Below the pieces are notes generated by a model that saw nothing but the letters and a program-made list of their open reading frames with translations, did no database searches and was not told where the DNA came from. Shown here piece by piece: positions 23,573 to 30,651 of a stretch of 38,452 bases of DNA. The stretch spans positions 1 to 38,452 of the forward strand of contig UQVY01000015.1 in the NCBI GenBank assembly GCA_900544545.1. Reading direction: 5' to 3'. Each line of letters starts with the position of its first letter. Positions within the stretch are counted from its first letter, which is position 1. Origin of the DNA: an uncultured Eubacteriales bacterium (lineage in GTDB: Bacteria > Bacillota > Clostridia > Christensenellales > CAG-314). The position numbers were made by a program, and so were the translations under genes.

Positions 23573-23625
23573 GCGTTTTTAAGCAAAAAATCCGACTCGT
23601 TTTTTACTCGCGAACAGAACGAGGA

Positions 23626-23654
23626 CAAAAAAATACCTCGCGTAAAGCGAGGTA
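23626..23654 (-). terminator. Terminator of the Ala-Ile-Asn-Gly tRNA operon
   Basis: TACCTCGC (23634-23641) pairs with GCGAGGTA (23647-23654) across a five-base loop, followed by eight T on the minus strand, directly after the tRNA-Gly CCA. Confidence 0.93.
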
Positions 23655-23655
23655 A

Positions 23656-23730
23656 TGGAGCGGGAGACGGGATTCGGACCCGCGATATCTGCCTTGGCAA
23701 GGCAGCGCTCTACCACTGAGCCACTCCCGC
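23656..23730 (-). tRNA. tRNA-Gly (GCC)
   Basis: Acceptor GCGGGAG/CTCCCGC, anticodon stem-loop CTGCC-TTGCCAA-GGCAG, encoded CCA. Last tRNA of the operon. Confidence 0.97.
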
Positions 23731-23738
23731 ATAAATAT

Positions 23739-23813
23739 TGGCGCCTCAGGTAGGGTTCGAACCTACGACCCTTCGGTTAACAGCCGAATGCTCTGCCGCT
23801 GAGCTACTAAGGC
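23739..23813 (-). tRNA. tRNA-Asn (GUU)
   Basis: Anticodon stem-loop TTCGG-CTGTTAA-CCGAA, T-arm GTAGG/CCTAC, discriminator G and encoded CCA. Confidence 0.97.
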
Positions 23814-23828
23814 AAACATTATAATCGC

Positions 23829-23905
23829 TGGTGGGAGCAAATAGACTCGAACTATCGACCTCACGCTTATCAGGCGTGTGCTCTAACCAACTGAGCTATG
23901 CTCCC
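23829..23905 (-). tRNA. tRNA-Ile (GAU)
   Basis: Acceptor GGGAGCA/TGCTCCC, anticodon stem-loop CACGC-CTGATAA-GCGTG, encoded CCA. Confidence 0.97.
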
Positions 23906-23909
23906 ACAG

Positions 23910-23985
23910 TGGTGGAGGTAAGCGGGATCGAACCGCTGACCCCCTGCTTGCAAGGCAGGTGCTCTCCCAGCTGAGCTATACCCCC
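23910..23985 (-). tRNA. tRNA-Ala (UGC)
   Basis: Acceptor GGGGGTA/TACCTCC with the G3-U70 identity pair that AlaRS recognises, anticodon stem-loop CCTGC-CTTGCAA-GCAGG, encoded CCA. First tRNA of the operon. Confidence 0.97.
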
Positions 23986-24037
23986 ACGACGGAACGACAC
24001 CTACGGTCGAATCTCCAATCGCCCCAAGTGCCTGTTA

Positions 24038-24066
24038 ATAATATCACTTTCTCGGATTTCTGTCAA
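24038..24066 (-). promoter_or_regulatory. Main promoter (P2) of the Ala-Ile-Asn-Gly tRNA operon
   Basis: On the minus strand TTGACA (24061-24066), 17-bp spacer, TATTAT (24038-24043), then TAACAGGC, the same boxes and start region as at 203-231. Confidence 0.9.
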
Positions 24067-24182
24067 CTGTTTTTAGGAAAAACATATCGGCATTTTTTTG
24101 TTTTTGCCTCGGACTTGGCCCGTCCGGACGCGGCTGCAAAACGATTCCCGCGAAAGCCGCCGCTCCCGAGAGCAGCCTGCTT

Positions 24183-24211
24183 ATTTTACCATATAATCCG
24201 GCAAATATCAA
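24183..24211 (-). promoter_or_regulatory. Possible upstream promoter (P1) of the tRNA operon
   Basis: On the minus strand TTGATA (24206-24211), 17-bp spacer, TAAAAT (24183-24188). No gene start lies between it and the tRNA promoter, so it would act as a tandem promoter or make a short leader RNA with a GCGGCT/AGCCGC hairpin. Confidence 0.5.
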
Positions 24212-24284
24212 CGATTTCGCAAAGAATTCCGTCGGAATATTTTCGTTTTTGCGAAAGCTCCTTCGGGTGAATCCGAGGCTCGCG

Positions 24285-24316
24285 CAGAAACGCGCCCCGA
24301 CCTTTACGGACGGGGC
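24285..24316 (-). terminator. Probable terminator of the CmpB-family gene
   Basis: GCCCCG (24294-24299) pairs with CGGGGC (24311-24316); on the minus strand GCGTTTC follows, a weak T-run. Confidence 0.55.
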
Positions 24317-24326
24317 TTACTGCTTT

Positions 24327-25160
24327 TCAGTCGTCCTTCCGGTCTTCCTCGGAAGTTTCGGGTTTCTCGCCCTTGATGACGTTTTTCGCGCGGTCCTTGC
24401 TTTCTTTAAGCTCGCGGTTGCTGTCCCTGAGTTTTTCGGAAAGGTCTCTGACCTTATCTTTATAACTGTCCAGCGATTCGCCCACTCTCAGGGAAGCCGC
24501 CACGAGGGAAAGGAAGAAGTGATTGCGCTCGCGGTACTTCTTTTTGACGTCCCCGACGGTCTCCTTGAATTCCTCGTAGCGCACGAGAAGTCCGTTCTTT
24601 TTCGCGAAACTTCTTATCTTCACGACGAGGTTGCAGGAATACACGACGTCCAGAATAAACACGCCGAAGAACACTCCCAATATAAACGAGAAGGAAAGAT
24701 TCTCCGAATACCACCTGATCGCGTCTATTATATAAGGATTTACGAAGAAATAATAAATCGTTCCGAGAGCCGCCCATATAACGAAAAAGAGCGGACAGAT
24801 TATTCCCTTATAGTTGAGCCATCGTTTGCTGTAATCCCAGAGCTTGACTTTAAAGCCTTTTATGAAAATCAATCCGCCGATAAGCTCGATGAGCGTCATA
24901 ACGCAGCCTATTCCGAAAAACAGGACGACCGCGTGAACGAATTGGTTGGGGAAGGTAAAAAGTCCGTCCAGAAGGGATATGCTGTAAAGCGCGCAAAGTC
25001 CGAAGCCGTATATGGGAAGATACGGCCCGTTAAGGAATCCGGGATTCACCCATTTTCTTTCGACGTTGCTGGGCTTGAAGCGTCTGTAAAAGAACTCCAT
25101 TACCCAGCCGAAGGTCGAACCTATGAAGAACAGAAAAACGTACAGCAGAAAAACGTTCAT
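24327..25160 (-). CDS. Membrane protein of the CmpB family (putative ABC-type permease)
   Basis: A 277-residue protein. The first 170 residues hold several hydrophobic helices with the family features FIGSTFGWVMEFFYRRF near the start, NPGFLNGPYLPIYGFG near residue 40 and LWDYSKRWLNYKGIIC near 110. These match the putative ABC_trans_CmpB domain, whose function is not established. Residues 190-277 are charged, look like a coiled coil and end KPETSEEDRKDD. A GGAG site precedes the ATG. It follows the cyclodeaminase-family gene by 24 bp, so the two are probably co-transcribed, though no metabolic link is evident. Confidence 0.85.
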   Translation of the reverse strand: MNVFLLYVFLFFIGSTFGWVMEFFYRRFKPSNVERKWVNPGFLNGPYLPIYGFGLCALYSISLLDGLFTFPNQFVHAVVLFFGIGCVMTLIELIGGLIFIKGFKVKLWDYSKRWLNYKGIICPLFFVIWAALGTIYYFFVNPYIIDAIRWYSENLSFSFILGVFFGVFILDVVYSCNLVVKIRSFAKKNGLLVRYEEFKETVGDVKKKYRERNHFFLSLVAASLRVGESLDSYKDKVRDLSEKLRDSNRELKESKDRAKNVIKGEKPETSEEDRKDD

Positions 25161-25184
25161 AAAAAAGCTCCCGCGGTTTCCGGC

Positions 25185-25814
25185 TCAGAAACTTACCTTT
25201 CCGATAATCGATTCGCAGAGCGAGTCGACTTTTTCTTCGGCTTCTTTTATTTCGGAAAGAGCCTTTTCGACGAAAGCCTCGTCCTCTATCGCGGAAAGGT
25301 TGATTTTGACGTTATAAACCGCGCTCCAGAAGGCGGTGTTAAGGCATCTTATGCCCACGCATACGTCTGAAAGCGCATATTTGTCGCCTTTCTCAAACAT
25401 AACCGCCGCGTACTCGCAAAGAAGGGAATAAGCCTTTTTCGCTACCTCCGCAGGCGGGACTGTCGCGCCCTTATAGGCCTCCTGAATCTTTTGTTTTCTG
25501 AAAGCCTTTTCCTCTTCGGTGTTTTTGGGATTTTTCATCGCGTCCATAACGACGTTGAAGGCATTGGAATCCTCCTCTATGAGCGCGTTGAATCTGTCGG
25601 CTTCCTTTTCTCCGATTTCGGCGATTTTCATTATCGCGGCGTCGGTTTCGATACCTTTCTTACTCTGTTTTCTTACGGTCATATTGGCTACCATAGCGAA
25701 AAGGCTCACGCCCAGCGCGCCGTTCAGAGCCGCAACGCTTCCGCCGCCCGGGACGGGGATATCCTTGCTGAGTTCGCGGCAGAATTCCGTTACCTGCATT
25801 TTATATAATTCCAT
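25185..25814 (-). CDS. Cyclodeaminase/cyclohydrolase family protein (FchA-like)
   Basis: A 209-residue all-helical protein of the formiminotransferase-cyclodeaminase fold. It shows the folate-site segment PVPGGGSVAALNGALGVSL near residues 20-40 and VPPAEVAKKAYSL later. Relatives are formimidoyl-THF cyclodeaminase or methenyl-THF cyclohydrolase, both acting in one-carbon metabolism. The start is the ATG of MELYKMQVTE after GGAAGGA; the frame continues upstream, but through the tnaA terminator. It lies downstream of tnaA and may be reached by readthrough. The exact reaction cannot be chosen from sequence. Confidence 0.88.
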   Translation of the reverse strand: MELYKMQVTEFCRELSKDIPVPGGGSVAALNGALGVSLFAMVANMTVRKQSKKGIETDAAIMKIAEIGEKEADRFNALIEEDSNAFNVVMDAMKNPKNTEEEKAFRKQKIQEAYKGATVPPAEVAKKAYSLLCEYAAVMFEKGDKYALSDVCVGIRCLNTAFWSAVYNVKINLSAIEDEAFVEKALSEIKEAEEKVDSLCESIIGKVSF

Positions 25815-25850
25815 ATTCGTATCCTTCCTTATGAAAATTCGTATCTTTAC

Positions 25851-25884
25851 AAAAATTGCGGACACAAAAGAATGTATCCGCAAT
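25851..25884 (-). terminator. Terminator of tnaA
   Basis: A 12-bp stem (25873-25884 with 25855-25866, one G-T pair) and a six-base loop, followed by TTTTTG on the minus strand. Confidence 0.88.
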
Positions 25885-25901
25885 TATGAATAAACCCGTA
25901 A

Positions 25902-27281
25902 TTATTTTTTGATGGGTTCGAGGTGAGCCGTGAAGTGACGAAGCACGGGCGGTTCCCAGGTGATGCGGTATCCGCTGACGTTTGCCGCGCGGTTCTTGAT
26001 GGCGATAAGGGCGTCGGCGATGATATCGAGGTGAGCCTGAGTATAAACTCTTCTCGGGATAGCGAGTCTCGTGAATTCGAAATCCGCTTTAAGCTGCTCC
26101 TTGGTATCGGGGTCGTTTCCGAGCATAAAGGAACCTATGTCGCAGGCTCTGATTCCGGCTTCGATATAAAGCTCGATAGCGAGAGCCTGAGCGGGGAATT
26201 CGTAATACGGAATCTGAGGAAGCAGCGCCTTTGCGTCCACGAAAACGCCGTGTCCGCCTACGGGAGACTGATAAGCTATTCCCGCTTCGTCGAGACGTGC
26301 GGCAAGATACTGCATCTGACCGAGTCTGTACTTGAGATAATCCTCGTTAATGCCTTCGTAAAGACCTACCGCGAGAGCTTCGAGGTCGCGTCCGCTCATA
26401 CCGCCGTAAGTAACGAATCCTTCGTAGGAAATACAGCGTCCCTGAACGGTCTGGAAGAGGTCCTTGTTATCCTTGACGCCGATAAGGCCGCCCATATTCA
26501 CGATAGCGTCCTTCTTGCTGGACATAGTGAACATATCGCCGCAAGCGAACATAGCCGCTACGATTTCCTTTATGGACTTATCCTTGAATTCGGGTTCTCT
26601 CTGTTTGATGAAAGCCGCGTTTTCCGCATATCTTGCGGCGTCGATACATACGGGGATTCCGTACTTGTGAGCGATTGCCGAGGTTTCGCGCATATTTGCG
26701 ACGGAAACGGGTTGACCGCCCGCGCTGTTGTTGGTAACGGTGATGATAATAACGCCGATGTTCTTTGCTCCGTGCTCTTCGATGAGCTTAACGAGACGCT
26801 CGTTATCCATATTGCCCTTGAAGTCCGCGTAGCTGCTTACGTCGAGAGCCTGAGGGTTAACGCAGTCGATAGCTCTCGCGCCGGCGAGTTCGACGTGCGC
26901 TCTGGTGGTATCGAAGTGCATATTCGCGATAGAGAACTTACCTTCTCCGAGAAGAATGGGAAGAAGGACTTTTTCCGCCGCTCTGCCCTGATGAACGGGC
27001 TGAATCATCTGATATCCGAATATATCGCGTGCGGCAGCGACTACGTTGCGGTAGGATTTCGCGCCCGCGTAGCTTTCGTCGCCGCGCATAACGCCCGCCC
27101 ACTGCTCAACGCTCATGGCGTTCGTTCCGCTGTCGGTAAGAAGGTCGATATAAACGTCGTCGCTGTTAAGCGCAAAAACGTTATAATGAGCCGCTTTGAT
27201 CTTTTCGATACGTTCCTCACGGGTAAGCATCTTAATCGGTTCAACGCTTTTAATTCTGAAAGGTTCCGGTATGTATTTCAT
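25902..27281 (-). CDS. tnaA: Tryptophanase
   Basis: A PLP beta-eliminating lyase of 459 residues splitting tryptophan into indole, pyruvate and ammonia. It has DVYIDLLTDSGTNAMS, the PLP lysine in MSSKKDAIVNMGGL and TNNSAGGQPVSVANM. The close relative tyrosine phenol-lyase differs at known positions. Here the sequence has Asp in MHFDTTRAH (Thr in TPL), IGSF instead of the TPL arginine motif MERG, and His in VLRHFTAHL (Phe in TPL), all as in tryptophanase. It has its own promoter and terminator. A tnaC-like leader peptide was not found; the leader is only about 30 nt. Confidence 0.9.
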   Translation of the reverse strand: MKYIPEPFRIKSVEPIKMLTREERIEKIKAAHYNVFALNSDDVYIDLLTDSGTNAMSVEQWAGVMRGDESYAGAKSYRNVVAAARDIFGYQMIQPVHQGRAAEKVLLPILLGEGKFSIANMHFDTTRAHVELAGARAIDCVNPQALDVSSYADFKGNMDNERLVKLIEEHGAKNIGVIIITVTNNSAGGQPVSVANMRETSAIAHKYGIPVCIDAARYAENAAFIKQREPEFKDKSIKEIVAAMFACGDMFTMSSKKDAIVNMGGLIGVKDNKDLFQTVQGRCISYEGFVTYGGMSGRDLEALAVGLYEGINEDYLKYRLGQMQYLAARLDEAGIAYQSPVGGHGVFVDAKALLPQIPYYEFPAQALAIELYIEAGIRACDIGSFMLGNDPDTKEQLKADFEFTRLAIPRRVYTQAHLDIIADALIAIKNRAANVSGYRITWEPPVLRHFTAHLEPIKK

Positions 27282-27318
27282 AACAGAAATCTCCTTATAT
27301 AAATATTTTTATATACTC

Positions 27319-27347
27319 AGTATAAACCAATTTCCCGAATTTTGCAA
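27319..27347 (-). promoter_or_regulatory. Promoter of tnaA
   Basis: On the minus strand TTGCAA (27342-27347), 17-bp spacer, TATACT (27319-27324). The short A/T-rich leader can form TATATAA/TTTATATA next to the AGGAG site. Confidence 0.8.
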
Positions 27348-27480
27348 TCCTTTTTACCCGAATTCGGGGCATAGAAAGCTTATTTCGTTTTTACTCGTTT
27401 ACTCGTTAAATCGAACGGGCGTTTTTTTCGGATAACGGGGACGCTTTATTCCGCGGAACTTCTCCTTTTTCTTTAAACCG

Positions 27481-27509
27481 TTGACAACGGGGGAAAAAAG
27501 TGATATAGT
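27481..27509 (+). promoter_or_regulatory. Promoter of upp
   Basis: TTGACA (27481-27486), 17-bp spacer, TATAGT (27504-27509), about 50 bp before the ATG. Confidence 0.87.
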
Positions 27510-27560
27510 AAATCGAATACGACGCGGCGGATACGAACCGCGTTACTCTGCGAGGTACTT

Positions 27561-28190
27561 ATGAATAACGTTACAATCTTCCGGCACCCTCTCATTCAGC
27601 ACAAGGTTGCTCTTTTAAGGAATAAGAACACCGATACCAAGCTTTTCCGCGAACTTATCAACGAGATCACGATGCTTATGGCTTACGAAGCCCTGAACGA
27701 TATCCCCACCCGTCCCGAACAGGTCGAAACTCCTCTCGAAATCTGCACTCAGCAGGTAATCAAGGAAGATATACTGGCTATCGTTCCCGTTCTTCGGGCA
27801 GGTCTCGGAATGGTAGGCGGAATCCTTTCCCTTTTCCCGCACGCAAAGGTCGGTCATATCGGCGTTTACCGCGACCACGAAACCCTCGAGCCTCAGCAGT
27901 ATTACTGCAAGCTTCCCGAGCATATGGACGAAAAGCTCGCTCTCATAGTCGATCCTATGCTTGCTACGGGCGGTTCTGCCAACGCTGCGATAAAGATTAT
28001 CAAGGACACGGGCTGCAAGCATATCAAGCTTATGAACATAATCTGCGCTCCCGAGGGAATCGAAGCCGTTACCGGAGCCAATCCCGACGTTCAGATTTAC
28101 TGCGCCTGCGAAGACAGATGCCTTAACGAACACGGATACATTCTCCCCGGTCTCGGCGACGCGGGCGACAGAATCTTCGGTACGAAGTAG
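27561..28190 (+). CDS. upp: Uracil phosphoribosyltransferase
   Basis: A 209-residue salvage enzyme making UMP from uracil and PRPP. The PRPP loop reads LIVDPMLATGGSANAAIK near residues 128-145, and the uracil-binding tail ends HGYILPGLGDAGDRIFGTK. A GAGGT site lies seven bases before ATG. It is a single-gene unit. The last six codons and stop form the first copy of a 19-bp tandem repeat that continues into the 3' UTR. Confidence 0.97.
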   Translation: MNNVTIFRHPLIQHKVALLRNKNTDTKLFRELINEITMLMAYEALNDIPTRPEQVETPLEICTQQVIKEDILAIVPVLRAGLGMVGGILSLFPHAKVGHIGVYRDHETLEPQQYYCKLPEHMDEKLALIVDPMLATGGSANAAIKIIKDTGCKHIKLMNIICAPEGIEAVTGANPDVQIYCACEDRCLNEHGYILPGLGDAGDRIFGTK

Positions 28191-28247
28191 AATCTCCGAT
28201 ACGAAACAGAATCCTCGGTACGAAACAGAATCTCCGACACGAAACAG
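28172..28247 (+). repeat. 19-bp tandem repeat, four copies, starting inside upp
   Basis: Copies at 28172, 28191, 28210 and 28229, each exactly 19 bp: AATCTTCGGTACGAAGTAG, AATCTCCGATACGAAACAG, AATCCTCGGTACGAAACAG, AATCTCCGACACGAAACAG. The first copy ends in the upp stop codon TAG; the rest lie between the stop and the terminator. Confidence 0.95.
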
Positions 28248-28293
28248 TCCGAATTCTCGAGAATCACCCGAAACCGTATTCCGGACTCAACTG

Positions 28294-28322
28294 CGGCCTG
28301 CCCGAAAAGGCGGACCGTTTTT
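28294..28322 (+). terminator. Probable terminator of upp
   Basis: CGGCCTGCC (28294-28302) pairs with GGCGGACCG (28309-28317) with one mismatch and one G-T pair, followed by five T. Confidence 0.75.
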
Positions 28323-28461
28323 CGTATATATTCCTCGGCTTTTCGTATATATTTCCTGTCGGAAAGTTTCTTTTATCCCTCGTGGAGAGCTTTTTTATCC
28401 CTCGTTTTTATAAATTAACGAAAAACAGCCTCTTTTGGCGAAAAACGGAAGCTTTTCGTTA

Positions 28462-28490
28462 TTGACTAAATCCCGTAAGCGTGATATACT
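28462..28490 (+). promoter_or_regulatory. Promoter of a short C-rich RNA
   Basis: TTGACT (28462-28467), 17-bp spacer, TATACT (28485-28490); start expected near 28497. Confidence 0.82.
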
Positions 28491-28496
28491 TATAGG

Positions 28497-28581
28497 CATC
28501 AAGGAAGTTAACTCAATCCTCATGTTGAGATATAATCCTCCCCCTTTTCTCCCCACATATACCCGTGTGGGGACTTTTTTT
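28497..28581 (+). ncRNA. Putative small regulatory RNA of about 85 nt with an exposed C-rich stretch
   Basis: A promoter and a strong terminator frame a transcript of about 85 nt. It contains a small CTCAA/TTGAG hairpin (28512-28529, loop TCCTCATG), then single-stranded TCCTCCCCC around 28535-28543, then the terminator stem TCCCCACA/TGTGGGGA (28550-28573) and seven T. CCTCC-type stretches between hairpins are typical of Gram-positive regulatory RNAs that mask Shine-Dalgarno sites. An ATG at 28522 opens a proline-rich frame, but its ribosome site is poorly placed, so a leader peptide is the less likely reading. Confidence 0.68.
28550..28581 (+). terminator. Terminator of the short C-rich RNA
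   Basis: TCCCCACA (28550-28557) pairs perfectly with TGTGGGGA (28566-28573), followed by C and seven T. Confidence 0.93.
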
Positions 28582-28706
28582 GTCTTTTTTTCGTTTTATC
28601 CGCACGGACTTTCGTTAATTCATAAATAAGTCGGCGTCAAAAAACGAAAAACCGAAAAAATCGGCGAAAATCGGCGTTTTTTCCGTAAAAAACCTCCTGC
28701 AATCGT

Positions 28707-28735
28707 TTGACTTTATTAACCGAATGTTATAAAAT
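28707..28735 (+). promoter_or_regulatory. Promoter of the purine permease leader
   Basis: TTGACT (28707-28712), 17-bp spacer, TAAAAT (28730-28735). It predicts a leader of about 270 nt before the permease start. Confidence 0.75.
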
Positions 28736-28780
28736 AGAATGGTATTTTTATTAAAAACCGACCTACGGAGGTAATTACCG

Positions 28781-28876
28781 ATGGGAATTCACGGCTCGTC
28801 ACGCTGCGTTTTATCCGGTAAGGCAGACTGTTTTTTCTGCCGGTTTTTAAAGTGCGATTCTACCGAAAGACTTTAA
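28781..28876 (+). CDS. Possible leader peptide ORF (31 codons) upstream of the purine permease
   Basis: A small frame preceded by CGGAGG nine bases before ATG. The peptide starts MGIHGSSRC, contains CFFC and one further Cys, and ends at TAA 28876. It resembles no family I know. It runs across a first terminator-like hairpin (28822-28848), and its stop codon touches the 5' arm of a second (28875-28914). A ribosome on the frame would therefore affect both, the layout of a leader-peptide attenuator. Translation is not proven. Confidence 0.45.
   Translation: MGIHGSSRCVLSGKADCFFCRFLKCDSTERL
28822..28848 (+). terminator. First terminator-like hairpin in the permease leader
   Basis: GGCAGA (28822-28827) pairs with TCTGCC (28836-28841), followed by GG and five T. 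Confidence 0.7.
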
Positions 28877-28914
28877 AGTCCCATAGCGTAAAAGCTGCGG
28901 GGCTTTTGCTTTTT
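28875..28914 (+). terminator. Second terminator-like hairpin in the permease leader
   Basis: AAAGTCCCATAGC (28875-28887) pairs with GCTGCGGGGCTTT (28894-28906) with one mismatch and G-T pairs, followed by TGCTTTTT. Confidence 0.75.
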
Positions 28915-29014
28915 CGTAGGAGCGATTCGGTTATTGGCGGTAAAGGATTCCGTTCCGAGCAAATCGGTTCGGGTTCGTTTACCGGATAATAATATATTTA
29001 CCCGGAGGGAAAAA

Positions 29015-30478
29015 ATGGAAAACCAGACAACACAAAAGAAAGGTTTCGGCGGATGGCTTGAAAAGACGTTCTCCATAACCGAACGCAACTCGACGGTAAA
29101 AACCGAGATCATTGCCGGTCTTACGACCTTCTTCGCAATGTGCTACATCGTTATCGTCAATCCCAACTCCATCGCCGGTTCCGCGGAAGCGAATCCGGAA
29201 ATCTGGAACTCCGTATACGTCGGCGGAACGATTGCCGCCGTCATCGGAACGCTCCTTATGGCGTTCGTCGCAAAAAGGCCTTTCGCTCAGGCAGCCGGAA
29301 TGGGTCTCAACAGCTTCTTCTTCGTATCCTTTATTCTTCCCGCTATGAACAGCAACGGCGCTCTCGACGCCAAGGACGCTTACGGCGCGGGACTCGTGAT
29401 TATCCTTATCTCGGGTATAATCTTTATGCTTCTCTCCGTGACCGGTCTGAGAAAGCTCATCGCCACGGCTCTTCCCGATTGCCTCAAGAAAGCCATTTCC
29501 GCGGGTATCGGTCTGTTCATCGCCTTCCTCGGCGCAAAGAGCGCGGGACTCGTTCAGGATAATATGTACACCTTCGTTCAGATAACCGACTTCACGAAGA
29601 TCGTCGATCAGGCTTCCTGGGCAAGCATAGGCGCGCCCGTTATCTCGGCGTTCCTCGGTCTTATTCTCATCGCGGTATTCGCCAAGAGCAAACTCGGTTT
29701 CCTCAGAAAGGGCAGCATTATTCTCGGTATCGTCATTACGTCCGTTCTCTATTATCTTATGACCTGGACTCTTCCCTCCTTCGATATGTCCAACACCGGC
29801 AAGATGTTCTCCGACTTCGCGGCCATCGGTTTCTCGGCGTTCAAGCCCGAAAGCTGGAAGCTTGCGTTCGACGGCGTGACCTTAGGTTCGGTATTCTCGG
29901 TACTTATGACGATGGTAGGTTTCCTCCTCGTCGATATGTTCGACACCATCGGAACTCTCTACGGAACCTGCTCTCAGGCGGGTATGCTTAACGAAAACGG
30001 CGATCCCGACAGACTCGACCAGTGTCTTCTCTGCGACTCCATCGGTACGGTTGCGGGCGCTATGCTCGGAACCAGCACCATCACCACCTTCGTGGAATCG
30101 GCTTCCGGCGTTGCCGAAGGCGGAAGAACGGGCTTCGCGAGCGTTATCACGGCTCTCGGACTTCTTCTCTGTCTTTTCCTCAGTCCTCTCGCTATGCTCA
30201 TTCCGAGCGTTGCGACAGCACCGGCTCTTATGTACGTAGGCGTTCTTATGCTCAGGAACTTCGCGAGCGTGGATATGTCCGACATTCGTTTTGCGGTTCC
30301 GTCCTTCCTTACGATGTTCTTTATGCCTATGACCTACTCCATCTCCAACGGTATCGGCGTAGGCGCGATCGCGTACGTTCTCATCACTCTCCTTACCGGA
30401 AAGTACACCAGAAAGGATATCGTGGTTACGGTCATCGCGATTCTCTTCGCTCTTCGTTTCGCATTCGTTTCGATGTAA
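29015..30478 (+). CDS. NCS2 family purine permease (AzgA/PbuG-like)
   Basis: A polytopic membrane protein of 487 residues importing hypoxanthine, guanine or adenine with protons. The AzgA subgroup marks are AGLTTFFAMCYIVIVNP near residue 34, AAGMGLNSFFF, the conserved DMFDTIGTLYGT near residue 308 and GTSTITTFVESASGVAEGG. A GGAGG site precedes the ATG; the frame continues upstream but without a ribosome site. It is probably controlled by the attenuator-like leader. Which purine is carried cannot be read from sequence. Confidence 0.93.
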   Translation: MENQTTQKKGFGGWLEKTFSITERNSTVKTEIIAGLTTFFAMCYIVIVNPNSIAGSAEANPEIWNSVYVGGTIAAVIGTLLMAFVAKRPFAQAAGMGLNSFFFVSFILPAMNSNGALDAKDAYGAGLVIILISGIIFMLLSVTGLRKLIATALPDCLKKAISAGIGLFIAFLGAKSAGLVQDNMYTFVQITDFTKIVDQASWASIGAPVISAFLGLILIAVFAKSKLGFLRKGSIILGIVITSVLYYLMTWTLPSFDMSNTGKMFSDFAAIGFSAFKPESWKLAFDGVTLGSVFSVLMTMVGFLLVDMFDTIGTLYGTCSQAGMLNENGDPDRLDQCLLCDSIGTVAGAMLGTSTITTFVESASGVAEGGRTGFASVITALGLLLCLFLSPLAMLIPSVATAPALMYVGVLMLRNFASVDMSDIRFAVPSFLTMFFMPMTYSISNGIGVGAIAYVLITLLTGKYTRKDIVVTVIAILFALRFAFVSM

Positions 30479-30497
30479 GCGATTTTAAAGGATTCTT

Positions 30498-30527
30498 AAA
30501 AGCGGGAGGCTCGTTCTTCCGCTTTTT
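30498..30527 (+). terminator. Terminator of the purine permease gene
   Basis: AAAAGCGGGAG (30498-30508) pairs with CTTCCGCTTTT (30516-30526), ending in a T-run; 20 bp past the stop codon. Confidence 0.88.
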
Positions 30528-30551
30528 CTTTGCGCTTTTATAAAATGAAAT

Positions 30552-30592
30552 ATCCGTCTGCGTTTTCTTTGAAAAGTGCGGACGGATTTTTT
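30552..30592 (+). terminator. Second terminator before the ABC operon
   Basis: ATCCGTCTGC (30552-30561) pairs with GCGGACGGAT (30578-30587), with an inner TTTTC/GAAAA stem and six T. It is a backup terminator for the permease gene or an attenuator for the ABC genes; I found no convincing ABC promoter after it. Confidence 0.85.
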
Positions 30593-30651
30593 CTTTCGTC
30601 CGTCTTTAATAAGGTAAGAAGTATTTTTGCCGACAGACAAAGGAGGAACAA

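Noticed and set aside
25902..27281. Tyrosine phenol-lyase as the identity of the beta-eliminating lyase
   Set aside because: Three specificity positions (Asp in FDTT, Ile in IGSF, His in RHFTA) follow tryptophanase and not tyrosine phenol-lyase.
28435..28629. A 64-codon proline-rich frame over the short C-rich RNA
   Set aside because: It starts upstream of the promoter; the internal ATG has its GGAAG about 14 bases away and the frame runs through a strong terminator.
28736..29014. Guanine/adenine riboswitch before the purine permease
   Set aside because: The conserved purine aptamer core could not be found on the plus strand; only a small frame and terminator hairpins are visible.
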